NCBI GenBank assembly: GCA_018466975.1
Contig: CM031555.1
Location: 2,542,001-2,606,000, forward strand
Length of the DNA stretch: 64,000 bases
Source of the DNA: Sparassis latifolia
Lineage: Eukaryota > Basidiomycota > Agaricomycetes > Polyporales > Sparassidaceae
Reading direction: 5' to 3'
Shown here: in pieces, positions 1 through 11,079 of the stretch
Layout of the letters: every line of letters starts with the position of its first letter
How positions within the stretch are numbered: the first letter of the stretch is position 1
The notes under the pieces: generated by a model
Told to the model about the DNA's origin: nothing
Databases searched by the model: none
What the model saw: the letters and a program-made list of their open reading frames with translations, nothing else
Position numbers and translations under genes: made by a program

Positions 1-445
1 ACGAGCATACCATCCGTCTCTGTTTTATCTTCTCATTTTGTTCACGAATGCGTGCCATGCGTTCTGCAAGCTCATCTTCACTCAATTTATCCTAACCGCA
101 GTCACGTTGGAGAACCGTTAATTGTTGTGTAGATACCAGTGAGATACACACTCGCTGAGCACCGCCAGTCTTGACGCGTTCGGGATTGACATACGGTTTC
201 TTTTTCTCCTTCGAATCGGGTTTCTTAGCCTCGGACTTAGGAGCCTCTCGGCCAGCGGCGTTCTCGTCTACGTTGCTTTTTGGCACGTCTGCGAGCTCAG
301 ACGCCTTTGGGGATTCAGGTTTCGCATCCGCAGTGTCAACAGGGACTGATTTCGGGGATTCGAGCTGTTCCGCGTTATCCTGAATGTGGAGAGCGTCGAG
401 TTCGAGACCTAAAGAATTGGACGAAGGCTCGGCCGTGGTGTCCAT
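1..445 (-). CDS. Conserved fungal hypothetical protein, N-terminal part (runs off the left edge)
   Basis: The start codon is at 445-443. Exon 1 (445-152) encodes 98 residues, a low-complexity acidic/Pro/Ser/Lys leader ending in a basic stretch KKKPYVNPERVKTGGAQR. A 60-nt GT-AG intron (151-92) joins in frame to DKLSEDELAERMARIREQNE and a following KIKQRR in exon 2, which leaves the window at base 1. The second exon is a charged helix rich in E/R/K, likely coiled coil. I recognise the RVKTGG...RM.RI..QNEKIKQRR pattern as conserved in fungi but know no function for it. It is divergently transcribed from phosphoglycerate kinase with only about 165 bp between the two start codons. Confidence 0.7.
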
Positions 446-609
446 GAAGGACGATGGAGGTGGTAGTCACTGGCAGAGCTGGAGGTGTCGAGTCCGAGTC
501 GCGACTAGACTCTTCGGGCACTTGCCGCCCACATGCATGTAACTCGATCGATTATAAGTACTGGCTAGCCCCTTCTCTGCCCTCCTCGTCACCCTCGCTT
601 TCTACCATC
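446..609. promoter_or_regulatory. Shared divergent promoter between the hypothetical gene and phosphoglycerate kinase
   Basis: Only 164 bp separate two start codons that face away from each other. On the plus strand there is a TATA-like ATTATAAG near 550-557, then a pyrimidine-rich tract (about 568-605) directly before the PGK start codon. Such tracts are common in strongly expressed fungal housekeeping promoters. That both genes use this spacer is inferred from the geometry. Confidence 0.5.
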
Positions 610-2228
610 ATGTCGCTCTCAAAGAAACTCTCTATCACCGACCTCGACCTCAAGGGTAAGCGCGTCCTCATCCGCGTCGACTTCAATGTCCCCATGTCCG
701 GGAACAAGGTCACCAACCCGGCCGTACGTCGCCTTCATCCACTTTCGCCGTACACGCACATTCATCTCGTGAATGCTAGCGCATCGTAGCGGCTCTCCCC
801 ACCATCAAGTATGCGTTGGAAAATGGTGTGGTATTTCCCGTCCTTGTGATTGTGATCGGTGCTCATTCATCTCGCAGGTGCTTCCAAGGTCATCCTGATG
901 TCTCACCTCGGTCGCCCGGACGGCAAAGTCGTTGCAAAGTACTCCCTTGCCCCAGTGGCCTTGGAAGTCGAGAAGCATCTCGGCAAATCCGTCATTTTCG
1001 TCCACGAGTCCGTCGGTCCCGACGTTGAGAAGGCCGTCAGCGAGGCCCCCGCTGGATCCGTGATCCTCCTCGAGAACCTGCGATTCCATATCGAGGAAGA
1101 GGGATCAAGTAAAGACAAGGAAGGAAAAAAAACCAAGGCGGATCCTGCCAAAGTCGCTGCGTTCCGGGAGGGTTTGACGAAACTCGGCGATGTCTATGTA
1201 AACGACGCGTTCGGCACTGCCCACCGCGCACATTCCAGTATGGTCGGGGTCAAGCTGTCTCAGAGGGCCGCTGGTTTCCTCATGAAGAAGGAGCTTGACT
1301 ACTTTGCAAAGGCTCTCGAGAGTCCCGAGCGCCCCTTTCTCGCTATCCTTGGCGGCGCCAAAGTCTCTGACAAGATTCAGCTTATCGAGAACATGTTGGA
1401 TAAGGTAAGTCAACGCTGTCAGGAAACCAATGCGTTGCCTCATGTGTGATAGGTCAACTCTCTTATTATCTGCGGAGGAATGGCTTTCACATTCAAGAAG
1501 ACGCTCGAGAACGTCTCCGTAAGTTGTTTACCCCCAATGCGATGCACAGCGTCGACATATCTCATATGGTGCAGATTGGGCAGTCGTTGTTCGACGCCGC
1601 CGGCTCCGAGAAAGTCACCGCACTTGTCGAGAAAGCTAAGAAGAACAACATCAAGATCGTATTCCCTGTAGATTTCATTACTGCGGACAAGTTCGACAAG
1701 GATGCCAAAGTGATTTGTTCCATGCTTTACATGCCGTGACAATTTCTGACCTAACCTCGAAGACGGGCACTGCGACTGACGTCGAGGGCATTCCCGATGG
1801 CTGGATGGGTCTTGATGCAGGGCTGAAAAGCCGTGAATTATTCCGCGAGACGGTTCTCCAGGCCAAGACGATCCTCTGGAACGGGTGGGTACGTTCGCAT
1901 GCAGTTTTGTTCTTGCTTCTGAAGTTTCTTTGTAGACCCCCGGGAGTGTTTGAGTTCCCTGCTTTCGCAGAAGGCTCCAAGGCGCTCCTTGATGCTACCG
2001 TAGAAGCAGCGCAGAAGGGTGCTACTGTTATTGTTGGCGGTGGCGATACCGCGACGGTTGTTGCTCAGTACGGAGCGGAAGCAAAGCTGAGCCATGTCAG
2101 TACGGGTGGAGGTGCCAGCTTGGAGCTTCTAGAGGGCAAGGTGAGAGATCCCTGGATTTGTCTCCCTTCCTACGCTCACATATCTTTTTGAGACTCTTCC
2201 TGGTGTTGCGGAGCTGAGCGAGAAGTAA
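610..2228 (+). CDS. pgk1: Phosphoglycerate kinase
   Basis: Cytosolic glycolytic enzyme that transfers the acyl phosphate of 1,3-bisphosphoglycerate to ADP. Eight exons splice in frame: 610-727, 790-825, 878-1404, 1453-1518, 1575-1709, 1763-1884, 1936-2140 and 2193-2228. They give 414 residues, the normal length for the family. The N-terminal signature [12 protein letters not shown] lies at residues 17-28, [10 protein letters not shown] and the substrate-site HRAHSS follow in exon 3, NGPPGVFEF crosses the exon 6/7 junction, and the nucleotide-binding GGGDT is at residues 369-373. All seven introns are GT-AG and about 48-62 nt. The protein ends [10 protein letters not shown]. Nothing suggests decay. 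The first intron boundary (727/728) was chosen because it gives [17 protein letters not shown] in frame; a one-codon shift there is the only real uncertainty. Confidence 0.97.
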
Positions 2229-2524
2229 CGGTGAGCAAACATAGGTCGGACGTCACAGCGGACACAAAGCAAGCAGTTGTCATATGTCGTATTCACACTG
2301 TAGGAGTGGTAGATCTTACCGAGAAGAAATATAGAAGCATAAGTGTACAATAAACAAATACTATAGGTCACGAGAGAGCCCAGACTTATTACATAAGCAA
2401 GCTGATCTGACTGAGCGACTTACTTTACTTAGTAACGGCACACCTGCAGTATACTGACCGTGCAGTTCAAGTGCAGTCATATATTGTACCACGCGCAGTG
2501 GTAGCACATCTTTCACAGAGAGCG
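2229..2524 (+). promoter_or_regulatory. Intergenic: PGK 3' end and JmjC gene promoter
   Basis: An AATAAA-type polyadenylation signal sits at 2349-2354, about 120 bp after the PGK stop codon. The remaining 170 bp before the next start codon should hold the promoter of the histone demethylase gene. I see no clear TATA box in it. Confidence 0.4.
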
Positions 2525-4868
2525 ATGGCGCGCGCGCGGCGTCGTTCGGGCAGGTCTCATGCCCCGAAAACACCAGAGTCCGGTGCTCCCGAGGATTCGA
2601 CCACTCAACTAGAGGGCGCTGATGCCCCTGACTCGCAGCAGGATGATACATGCCCGGCTTGTAAACGGGATGGGACTGAGGACTGGGCTGCAGTGGACAA
2701 AGAAAGTTGGGTGAGGTGCGACGCTTGCAAGACTTGGTACCACTGGAGGTGCTCCGGTGACGGCGGTGACCTGGATGCAGTGGATAAGTGGTTAGCTTCG
2801 TCTCACCGTGTGCGTACTCTACGTCAACTCGTACTCATATCTGCCCATCCCTTGGGTGCACACTGTAGGTATTGTAAAGAATGTCTGGCCGTCGATCCTG
2901 CTCGCTCAATCACCATGAAACCGCCTGCCCGCAAATCCGCGCGCAAACGCACGCAACGGGACTACGCAGGGTTGAATTCAGGGACGGAGGCCAGTTCCGA
3001 CCGGTGGTTGCGTATGCTAGAAGGGAAGACCATTCAAGGTGACCTCTTCAAGCGCATGAAAGGTAGCGATGTAGGACTGGAATGGTTGGAGAGCGACGAG
3101 AATGCAATGCGAGAGCCCGTTGTTGTGGAGTCTGCAGAAGGGTTAGGCATGAAGATGCCTCCGGACACTCTCAGTGTGGATGAGGTTGCAGAGTTAGTGG
3201 GCGAAGATACGTCCGTGGAAGTCATAGGTGCAGCATACCTATCGTTTATCCCCGGCGATGGTGACCGTGACCCGGAGCTTACGAGTGTGCCCTACAGATG
3301 TTGCTACTCAATCAAATATTCCCGGGTGGACTATGGGAAAATGGGCGGAATACTACGACCTCGAGCCATCTGCGCGTGACAAGATCCGCAATGTCATATC
3401 TCTTGAAATCTCTGGGACCAACCTAGCGGACAAAGTATTACCTCCACGATTAGTTCGTGAAGTAGACTGGGTGGAAAAATTCTGGCCAAGTACGAAGAAG
3501 GGAAGGGGTCACGTCTACCCCAAGGTACAGCTCTATTGTCTCATGGGCGTCGCCGGAGCTTGGACGGTACTTATATCCGACTTTCTGGTTATTGGTGTTT
3601 CTAACTGGTGTTTCTAACGTACTCTAAGGATTGGCACGTTGATTTCGCTGGCTCTTCTGTCTACTACCACATTCTGCATGGATCAAAGGCAATATACTCT
3701 TTTTCCTGTACAATGATCACCAGATTGACCAAGCGCTATCCAGGTCTTCTACTTCATTCGCCCTACTCCTTCGAATCTCATGGCGTATGAGCAATGGTCA
3801 GGGACAGAGATGCAAAATCACTCATGGTTAGGTGATCTGGTTGATGAGGTATTCAAAGTTGAACTGCACGGAGGCAATACAATGTTCATTCCGACAGGTT
3901 GGATTCATGCAGTAGTAAGAGTTTGTCTTCTTGAATTGCTTACTGACCTTTCACACCTACACCGCAGTACACTCCCGTTGACACGTTGGTTTTCGGAGGC
4001 AACTTCTTGCACTCGTACAACGTTGCGATGCGTCAGTGGATATTTTTTCTACGAATTCTTTCGTTTGTTGTTGATGAGTATGTTTACCAGAGCTGAAGAT
4101 CCGAGAAATTGAGATAGCGACCCATGTACCGAAGAAATTTACGTTTCCTCTCTTCGTAAGGTGGGTATCTCCATTGCGGATTTCGATTGGCTGCGGTTAA
4201 AATACTACAGACTGTGTTGGTACGTGGGGGAGAAGTATCTCCGCGACCTCAAAGCGAAGGAGGAGTTCTCCTCTCGGGTGCTCGAATCTATAGAAGCTCT
4301 CGCGGAATTTCTCGTTTCCGAGGCGCGCAGCATGGAACACGGGACAGAACAAGCAAAGAAAGAGACCAAGGAGCAGGTTCCAGGCGATCGGATAAAAGAT
4401 GCAGCAGCCATGGCGAGAGAGTTGCGCTGGAGAGTCCGATTGGCAGCCGGGTACAGCAGCGACGATGAAGGCCACCACCGTCGCAGGACGCAAGTCGACG
4501 GGTCGGATGGACTGGGGCTAGGCAGCAAGCGGAAGCGTGGCAGCGCTGGGGCTGAGGAGAATGGGGAATTGTTTAGGAATTTCAGGCGGAAAGAATGGGA
4601 ACGGGTAGAAGAGCAAGCTACAGAGACGGAAAGGAGGGTAATGAAGATGCGACGACCGGGCGATGGGGGTGACGGTTGGCCAGAAGGCTGGGCGGAATGG
4701 AAGGAGGAGGAAGAGGTGGGAGCTGAGGGAGAGGTGGTGGTGGACCGACGACGGGATGTGGTGATGAAAGTGCGGAGGACTGGGAGCGGGCTCGAGCGGC
4801 AGCGGGTGGAGAGGATAGTCGAGCAGTGGCTCTGGTCGCCGCCCCCTGCCGAGAGCGCACCGATGTAA
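2525..4868 (+). CDS. PHD-finger and JmjC-domain histone demethylase, JHD1/KDM2 type
   Basis: Nuclear Fe(II)/2-oxoglutarate-dependent lysine demethylase; JHD1/KDM2 enzymes remove methyl groups from H3K36. Eight exons splice in frame: 2525-2790, 2869-3227, 3298-3566, 3629-3688, 3744-3914, 3968-4031, 4091-4160 and 4211-4868, for 638 residues. The PHD finger begins CPACKRDG at about residue 43, continues [15 protein letters not shown] and closes YCKEC across the first intron. The JmjC metal ligands are visible: H301 and D303 in DWHVDFAG, and H373 in [25 protein letters not shown] and [19 protein letters not shown] segments typical of this subfamily follow. The C-terminal 200 residues are charged and low complexity. 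Intron 4 (3689-3743) starts with GC, not GT, and using it restores [13 protein letters not shown]. An upstream in-frame ATG at 2471 is possible; 2525 is preferred because the protein then starts MARARRR. Confidence 0.93.
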
Positions 4869-5010
4869 ATTATATATCGAGTTATCTATCATTATTCTGT
4901 ACACTATTCACCGCAAGTCACTACTCTCTCCGGCTGTCGCGTGCCTTCCTCTGCACTTGCTCTACACCTAATCTTTCTCTTTTCTCTCTTCTCTCGAGCT
5001 CTCTCTGCAA

Positions 5011-7415
5011 ATGTCTGATCCTCATGTCGGAGCTGCATCTCGTCGTCACGCCGAACCCCCAGACCCATATACCCATCCACTTCGTTATCATACCCAAGAC
5101 GACTCTGTCTATCATGATACACAGACCGTTCCACCCAAGGATTGTGAGTTGCCGTTCGCCAGCTACCGCTGAACAAATAACCGCCCTGACCATCTATAAT
5201 CCATTTCGCAATGTCGTCGCTAGCGTTTGTCAATTCTCCGTATCACCAGGATTATCCCGTTCCACCCTCACTCGCACAGTCGCCTCCTGATCAACAGGAC
5301 GACACCGTCTCTCCCCTACCGCCGCCGTATGACTCCGCTGATATCCTACAAGGTTTCGAAAACATGCGCATAGGCGACCCGACCGTTCGCGGTAACAGTG
5401 CACCCTCATTTCATCCTGGAGAACCGCTCCCACGAGCAGGCACTTCTATGTCTGTGCGTTCTGCTCAGTCGCCTCCGCGTCTAGCCAGTCACCAGCCGCT
5501 TCCGCTTCCTATATCACCCGAGCAAGCAGCACAACGTGCTGGTATGAGGCGCTCTACCGACCCAGCCCTCGGTTTCGACGGGAGTTCCATTCATTCCGGA
5601 GGCAGTGGAAGCAGCGCATACAATAGTGCATATAGTGACGCGCCTGAGTATGCGCCCTACGATCGTTCCGTGGAGACAGATGGCACAAGCTTATATTCAT
5701 TCGATGATCCTTCCCATCGTGCCCTTGCTGACGGTTATATTCCTCGCGAGGATACCGGGGCCTTTCCACCAGGCCGGAGTTATACTCCTGCGAACTGGCA
5801 AGATCAGCAATCTTACGCTCAGCCTCCCGGGCGTACAGACTTCAACTCTTTTTATGCTGCGGCGTCCGATGTTCTGGGGATGGGACCGCCACCCAGCGCT
5901 CCGCCTCCGGTTGCACAGCACGCTGTTGCAAGTCATTCATCGGCAGCTACCTATTTCCAACCCCCACCCAACCATTCGGCTCAAAATCATCTGTATCGAA
6001 GCACTACCTCTCCTTCCCTATCCCCGAGCTCTTCGGTTCCGTATGCTGGTCCATATCAACAAGCCTTTCCGTCGATGTACACCGGTGCATCTCAGTCTTC
6101 TCTTTCACGCGGGCAACCCGTAGCTTCCCCACCTCCTAACAGCGAGGTGGAGATTGAACCTAGGCCATCCCTACAGCGCTCAGGTACTACAACGTCGGTT
6201 AACTTGCGGACCCAGAAGACTAAGGCAGTGGACCTGAGTGCACCTCCTTACACCAAGGAATATATCGACCAATACCGCCAGAGAGTGAGGGACGACCCTG
6301 ATCCAGAAGTGCATTTCCTATATGCCAAATATCTAATTGATGCGGCGAAGAAGATCGGCGCTGACGCAAAGGACCAGCGAGGCATGAAGAAATACCGAGA
6401 TACTTTGATCGTAGAATCTCTCAAAGTCATGAGACGCCTAGCCACCCAAGGTCAAGCGTACGACGAGGCGCAGTTCTTTCTGGCGAACTGTCATGGGACG
6501 GGCATGTTGGGCCTTCAGGTCGATCATGAAAGAGCATACCACCTCTATCTGCAGGCAGCGAAACAAAACCACGCCGCTGCATGTTATCGAGTGGCCGTCT
6601 GCAATGAAATCGGCGCTGGAACGCGTAGGGAGCCGCAGCGCGCGTTGGCGTTCTATCGCAAGGCCGCATCGCTAGGCGACACTGCTGCCATGTACAAGTT
6701 AGGTGTCATACAGCTTCGTGGCTCCCTCGGTGAACAACCTAGTCCTCGTGAGGCTGTAGCGTGGCTGAAGCGTGCGGCTGAGCAAGCAGACGAGGAAAAC
6801 CCGCACGCGCTGCATGAATTGGCGCTCCTCCACGAAGCATCTAACTCGCAGATTGTGCCTTATGATCCTGCATACGCCAGAGACCTCTACACTCGTGCTG
6901 GACACCTCGGATACACCCATTCCCAGTACAAGCTCGGCCAATGTTATGAATTTGGCGTTTTAACGTGTCCAGTAGATCCTCGGCGGTCTATTGCGTGGTA
7001 CACCAAAGCCGCGGAAAAGGGCCATTCAGAAGCAGAACTGGCTCTGAGCGGCTGGTATCTGACTGGAAGCGAGGGTGTGTTGAAGCAGAGTGACTCTGAG
7101 GCTTATCTGTGGGCGCGAAGGGCAGCGAACAAGGGTTTGAGCAAGGCAGAATACGCTGTGGGGTATTATGCCGAGACTGGGATCGGAATAAAGCAAGACA
7201 TCGAGTTCTCCAAACGGTGGTATATGCGCGCTGCAGGCAAGTTCGATCGTAACCTTCGGCCAGGTAACTGCACTTATGGATATCCTTTTCTCTCAGCGCA
7301 AGGCAACAAAAGAGCAATGAATCGTTTGACCGAGATGAAGCGTTCGGGTAACAAACGCACAAACATGGCGCGTCCGACCCGACAGGAAGCCAAAGATGAA
7401 TGCGTCGTTGGGTGA
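5011..7415 (+). CDS. Sel1-repeat chitin synthase activator (Skt5/Chs4 type)
   Basis: Predicted regulator that recruits or activates chitin synthase at the plasma membrane. I read three exons: 5011-5143, 5224-7236 and 7297-7415 (754 residues). The first exon encodes MSDPHVGAASRRHAEPPDPY and joins through an 80-nt intron to FVNSPYHQDYPVPP; alternatively translation could start at 5211 without it. About 350 residues of Pro/Ser/Tyr-rich disordered sequence precede at least seven Sel1 repeats (AQFFLANCHGTGMLG, AACYRVAVCNEIGAG, AMYKLGVIQLRGSLG, SQYKLGQCYEFGV, AELALSGWYLTGSEG, AEYAVGYYAETGIG). The last intron (7237-7296) appears to begin with GC; using it gives RAAAQGNKRAMNRLTEMKR. The protein ends in CVVG, a CaaX-like prenylation signal as in Skt5 homologues but with Gly in the last position. 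Confidence 0.88.
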
Positions 7416-7512
7416 AGGGAGCTTGAGGGAGCGGGGTTTTTCTCCCGACGGCCACTCTATCCCGTCTTATCTAATCTTATTACCTGTATCATTGTTAATA
7501 CCACGACTCGCG

Positions 7513-8241
7513 ATGGATGAAAGCGAAGTGAGATCGTTCTATGCTCGACGAATCGCAACTGAAACGACTGTGACAGTCGTCCTTGCTGGAGTACCTTGAT
7601 CTTTCGCAGCTGACATGTCTGAACGAAGCTGGACAGCACAATGTCAAGTCTATCCTTGCGAGCAAGGTCCGGAATTCAACATCTTCGTTTCTGGAGAGTG
7701 ATGTTGACGAACAGTTACTCATCAATATCACCGTGGGTCTCTCTTTGTGGTAGTTGGAGACACTAACAGAAGCTTTTCTTCACAGTTCAATCAGACTGTG
7801 CGCATTCGCGCCGTTGCCATACAATCACCAACTGTCGTACAAGCCCCTCGAAGAGTGAAGCTTTACATCAACTCCCCATCTCTGGGATTCGACAACATCG
7901 AGGAAGGGGCTTCAAAGATTGCACAGGAGATAGAACTCTCAGAAGATCAAGTGTCCGAAGGCAAGCGGGTGCCGCTACGCTATGTGCGCTTTCAAGCCGT
8001 GAACAGCCTCCACGTGCGTGCTTCATATGCGATCACTATCTAGTACACTGAAGTCCACTTGTTGCCAGATTTTCGTAGAATCAAATCATGGAGATGATGA
8101 GCACACATGCATCGGCGCCATTGATGTTTTCGGCTTTCCTGTCTTGTAGGTGATTCCTGCAACTCGTCACTGCCTTAGCTCAACTACACTGTGTTCAGGG
8201 GCGCAAGGGATCTGAGTGGTTTGAAGAGACAAGGTGATTGA
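7513..8241 (+). CDS. PITH-domain protein (proteasome-interacting thioredoxin-type C-terminal domain)
   Basis: Five exons splice in frame: 7513-7527, 7577-7732, 7786-8013, 8069-8145 and 8199-8241, giving 172 residues. The PITH domain is almost the whole protein: SLLEYLDLSQLTCLNE, SDVDEQLLINIT-FNQTVRIR, a basic RRVKLYIN strand, RYVRFQAVNSLHIFVESN, and DEHTCIGAIDVFGFPV near the end. The domain is named from thioredoxin-like proteins that bind the 26S proteasome; stand-alone PITH proteins like this one have no thioredoxin active site. The tiny first exon (MDESE) was chosen because the second exon has an in-frame stop directly upstream and a good acceptor at 7576. Confidence 0.87.
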
Positions 8242-8522
8242 GCACACTTCTAGGTAGAAGAAGAATTTAGTTATGTATGAGGAGGATACTGGCTTGATAG
8301 CAATTTATTGTCCTTGTCTTGCATATACCACACGAAAGGTGAACACTACGGAGGTGGTGATGATAGGCGGGTGCAGTGTGGCCACTTTTATTCTGAGGGA
8401 CAGAGTATGGCATTGTGGCGGCGCAAGCGCCAGTCCCCGACTCCGAATGAAGCCCTGGGTTCAGGTTATAGGGAGTGGATTGTGGCAGTCGTGAGATAGA
8501 ATACAGGATGTTTTACAAGTAG
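8242..8522. other. Intergenic sequence without a recognisable gene
   Basis: Probably the 3' end of the PITH gene. I see no convincing reading frame, RNA or repeat here. Confidence 0.4.
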
Positions 8523-9470
8523 CTAGATTGATACTACATCTTCAGTGTCACTGCTCTGGCTGCATTCATGCTCGTTGATGTCAGGCTCCGGAGGAAGCAT
8601 GCCCAGCACCGGTAGCGGCTTGTCATTGTTAACATACCACAGTGTAAAGTCGGCATTGGTGAGGAGGATGCCAGACTGAACATTGGTGATTTTCAGCATG
8701 GTGAAAGTCACCTGTACGTGCAATAGCAAACATTGTTAATCTTAAGATTATATAGTCTGTTTTACTTACTTCAAGTATAAGTACTTGTAGCTCAATTAGG
8801 TGAGTGCTTATAGTCTGCATGTGTACGTGAACATCACTCGGATTCCGGGTGATTGTGGGGTCTGGCAACTAGTGCACGGGGAAATAGGTAGGTGTAAATT
8901 ACTCGAGAAGCGCTTGCTTTAGAGCTCGCCCTTACCTCGCGGGAGTAAGCTTGTTTAGGTACAAGGTATTAGGATGACGAACATAGTTCGTCGAATTTTG
9001 TATTTTTCGGTTTTTTTTAGGTTATGTAATACATGCAGTGATAAAAGTGTAGCTAATGGCGAAAATAGTGAGCTAATGTGTTATATCTTCTTTTGCTTCT
9101 TTGCGGCTAATACATCGTCCGGTAGGTTCATTCTGCATCATTTCGTGGATGAAGTGACCTTGTCTTCATATCCAGGAGGGAGTAAAACAGTGATTTGGGC
9201 GACGTCGGCAAAGAAGGAGTTGGCAGCGCGACCAGTTGACCAGGTTCGTTGGCGAGTGAGGTTGATTGTGATTTTGATGAGGGCACCTTTCAAAGTCATT
9301 TCGCAATCATTGGGGTGTATGGGACATGCAGTGTGGAGATCGAAGGCTAGAAGTGGTATGCCGCGCATGTTGTCTTCAGCAATTACACGTTGCATTTCAT
9401 CAGTGGCCCATTCGGAACGTGAACACATTGTCCAGGTGTGTACGCCGTACTCGGCATTGAGTTCTTGCAT
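8523..9470 (-). pseudogene. Fragment of an unrecognised basidiomycete gene next to a repeat
   Basis: Minus strand. The 110-codon stretch 9470-9138 looks truly coding (EYGVHTWTMCSRSEWATDEM, then RGIPLLAFDLHTACPIHPND and CEMTLKGALIKITINLTRQ) with conservative amino-acid use. A second open stretch at 8729-8523 (MLKITNVQSGILLTNADFTL, ending SQSSDTEDVVSI) may be a later exon. I do not recognise the family. The 5' end of the gene is missing: a repeat starts within about 30 bp upstream (near 9497), so the gene was probably truncated by that insertion. Confidence 0.4.
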
Positions 9471-9496
9471 GAAAGAATGAAATTAGAATGAATTAT

Positions 9497-9770
9497 GATT
9501 CCTTCTTACCTCAGGAATCGTTCTTTATGGGATAGGGCTTCCGCCAGAATCTGAGGGACATGTCCAAGTGCCCCTATGCGTGAGAATGACTTTTCAATAC
9601 AAATTTGTATGCATGGGCTGCACCTAGTCCTGGGTTTGGTCTAGGGTTTAACTACAAACTTTGTAGTGCCTGTTGTTACTGTACTACACCCTGCATACAG
9701 TCGGTCTTTCAAAATGATTGTAGTAGAAACCAACATGACTTGCATAAATAATCTACAACAACAGTGCCAC
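9497..9770 (+). repeat. Terminal-type repeat, copy 1 (family with AGGAATCGTTC terminus)
   Basis: Starts ACCTCAGGAATCGTTCTTTA and continues GGGATAGGGCTTCCGCC. About 250 bp are nearly the same as 11797-12050, the reverse complement of 13670-13922, and 19028-19280. Non-coding; probably a transposon terminus. Confidence 0.75.
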
Positions 9771-9949
9771 TTTCCCTCCTCTCTATCATTGCAGAACCAT
9801 TCATGTCTCCTATCCTAGCTCTTTTGGTTAATTGTCAGTAGTTCATTTAATGGAACAGACAATTATATTATTCACCTTCGAGAAGCTTAATCAATGTGTC
9901 TTGCAGCATGATGGAGCCCATTCAGCCAATATATACCCAAATGTCCATA

Positions 9950-10650
9950 TAACCAAGGTGGAATATTTTGTGTAAATTTCCATAAAACCGAGTGTTGGCC
10001 AAGAATATAATATAGGATCGAGATATAGGGTTGGCCAAGATAAGTAAGCTATATAGGCTAAGTCGTGTATTTAGGAGTTAGCCAAGGGAGGTGCAGTTTA
10101 AAGTCTATATAGATTGTTGGGCATTTTGGGGTTGGCCACCATTTCTCTATATAGATTGCAGCTGAAATAGTGCCATTGGTCAAGAGTCATAAAATTCCAA
10201 TCCTATATAGAGTTTGCAGACAGTTGGGCTTGGCCAAGTGGACCTATATAGAATCTTTGTGTAAATGGTCCACTTGGCCAAGGCACATGAAATTTCGATC
10301 CTATATAGCATCTCCTGAAATTTGGCCATGGTCAAGGGTACCCTATATAGATTTTTGTGAAAATAATGCCTGTGGCCAAGGGTCAAGAAATTTGCATTCT
10401 ATATAGGATTGTCTGAAATTTGGCCTCGGCTTAAAATATCCTATATAGTTCTTGTGGAAATGGTGGCCTCGGCTGAGCGTCCTGGAATTTCTGTTCTATA
10501 TAAGGTCTGCTGAACTTTGGCATTGGCCAAGGATGCCCTATATAGTGTTTGTGAAAATGGTGGCCTCAGCCGAGGATCTAGAAATTTTCATTCTATAGAG
10601 AGTTTTCCACACTCTGGCCATGGCCGTATAACTTTCTACACAAATGGGGC
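9950..10650. repeat. Degenerate tandem array with alternating TATATAG and GGCCAAGG motifs
   Basis: CTATATAG recurs roughly every 50-65 bp (for example near 10125, 10155, 10204, 10246, 10300, 10342, 10400, 10440), with TGGCCAAG/GGCCTCGGC and GAAATTT/GTGAAAAT motifs between. The units alternate, so the true period is about 110 bp. No gene is present. Confidence 0.6.
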
Positions 10651-11079
10651 TTCAGGCTAAGGCATCCAAACTTAATGGTCTTGCTGACACCTTTCTTCTT
10701 TAAGGTCCTGGAGGATATACTCATTCAAATTTAAATAGCCAGTCACACACATTTATTGACTACTTTGCATACCTACCTTTGCAACTCGCAGACTATCTGA
10801 CAATTATTTGACCATTGAATGCCTGCTGTGATTGAAGTGCAAAGTCCTTCCACATTACACCTTGCTTTGCTGCATAGGATGCACGATCACATAGACCTGC
10901 ACTCACTGCCTTCATCTCCCTGGTCTGCCACTCATGCTGCTTGCGTTCAAACCACAGGACAGTCCATAACATTTCATATCACACCTTCGGTACCACCTCC
11001 TTGTATCTTGTGTCTTATGCCTTTGCTCTCAGCCAGTTAACTCGATTAACTGACATGGTAATTACAATCTGTGAATAAT
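10651..11079. other. AT-rich spacer, no gene seen
   Basis: No conserved reading frame, RNA or repeat recognised between the degenerate tandem array and the KDZ relic. Confidence 0.3.

Noticed and set aside
5605..6123. A 172-codon alternative frame inside the Sel1 gene
   Set aside because: Shadow of the disordered N-terminal part of the real gene.
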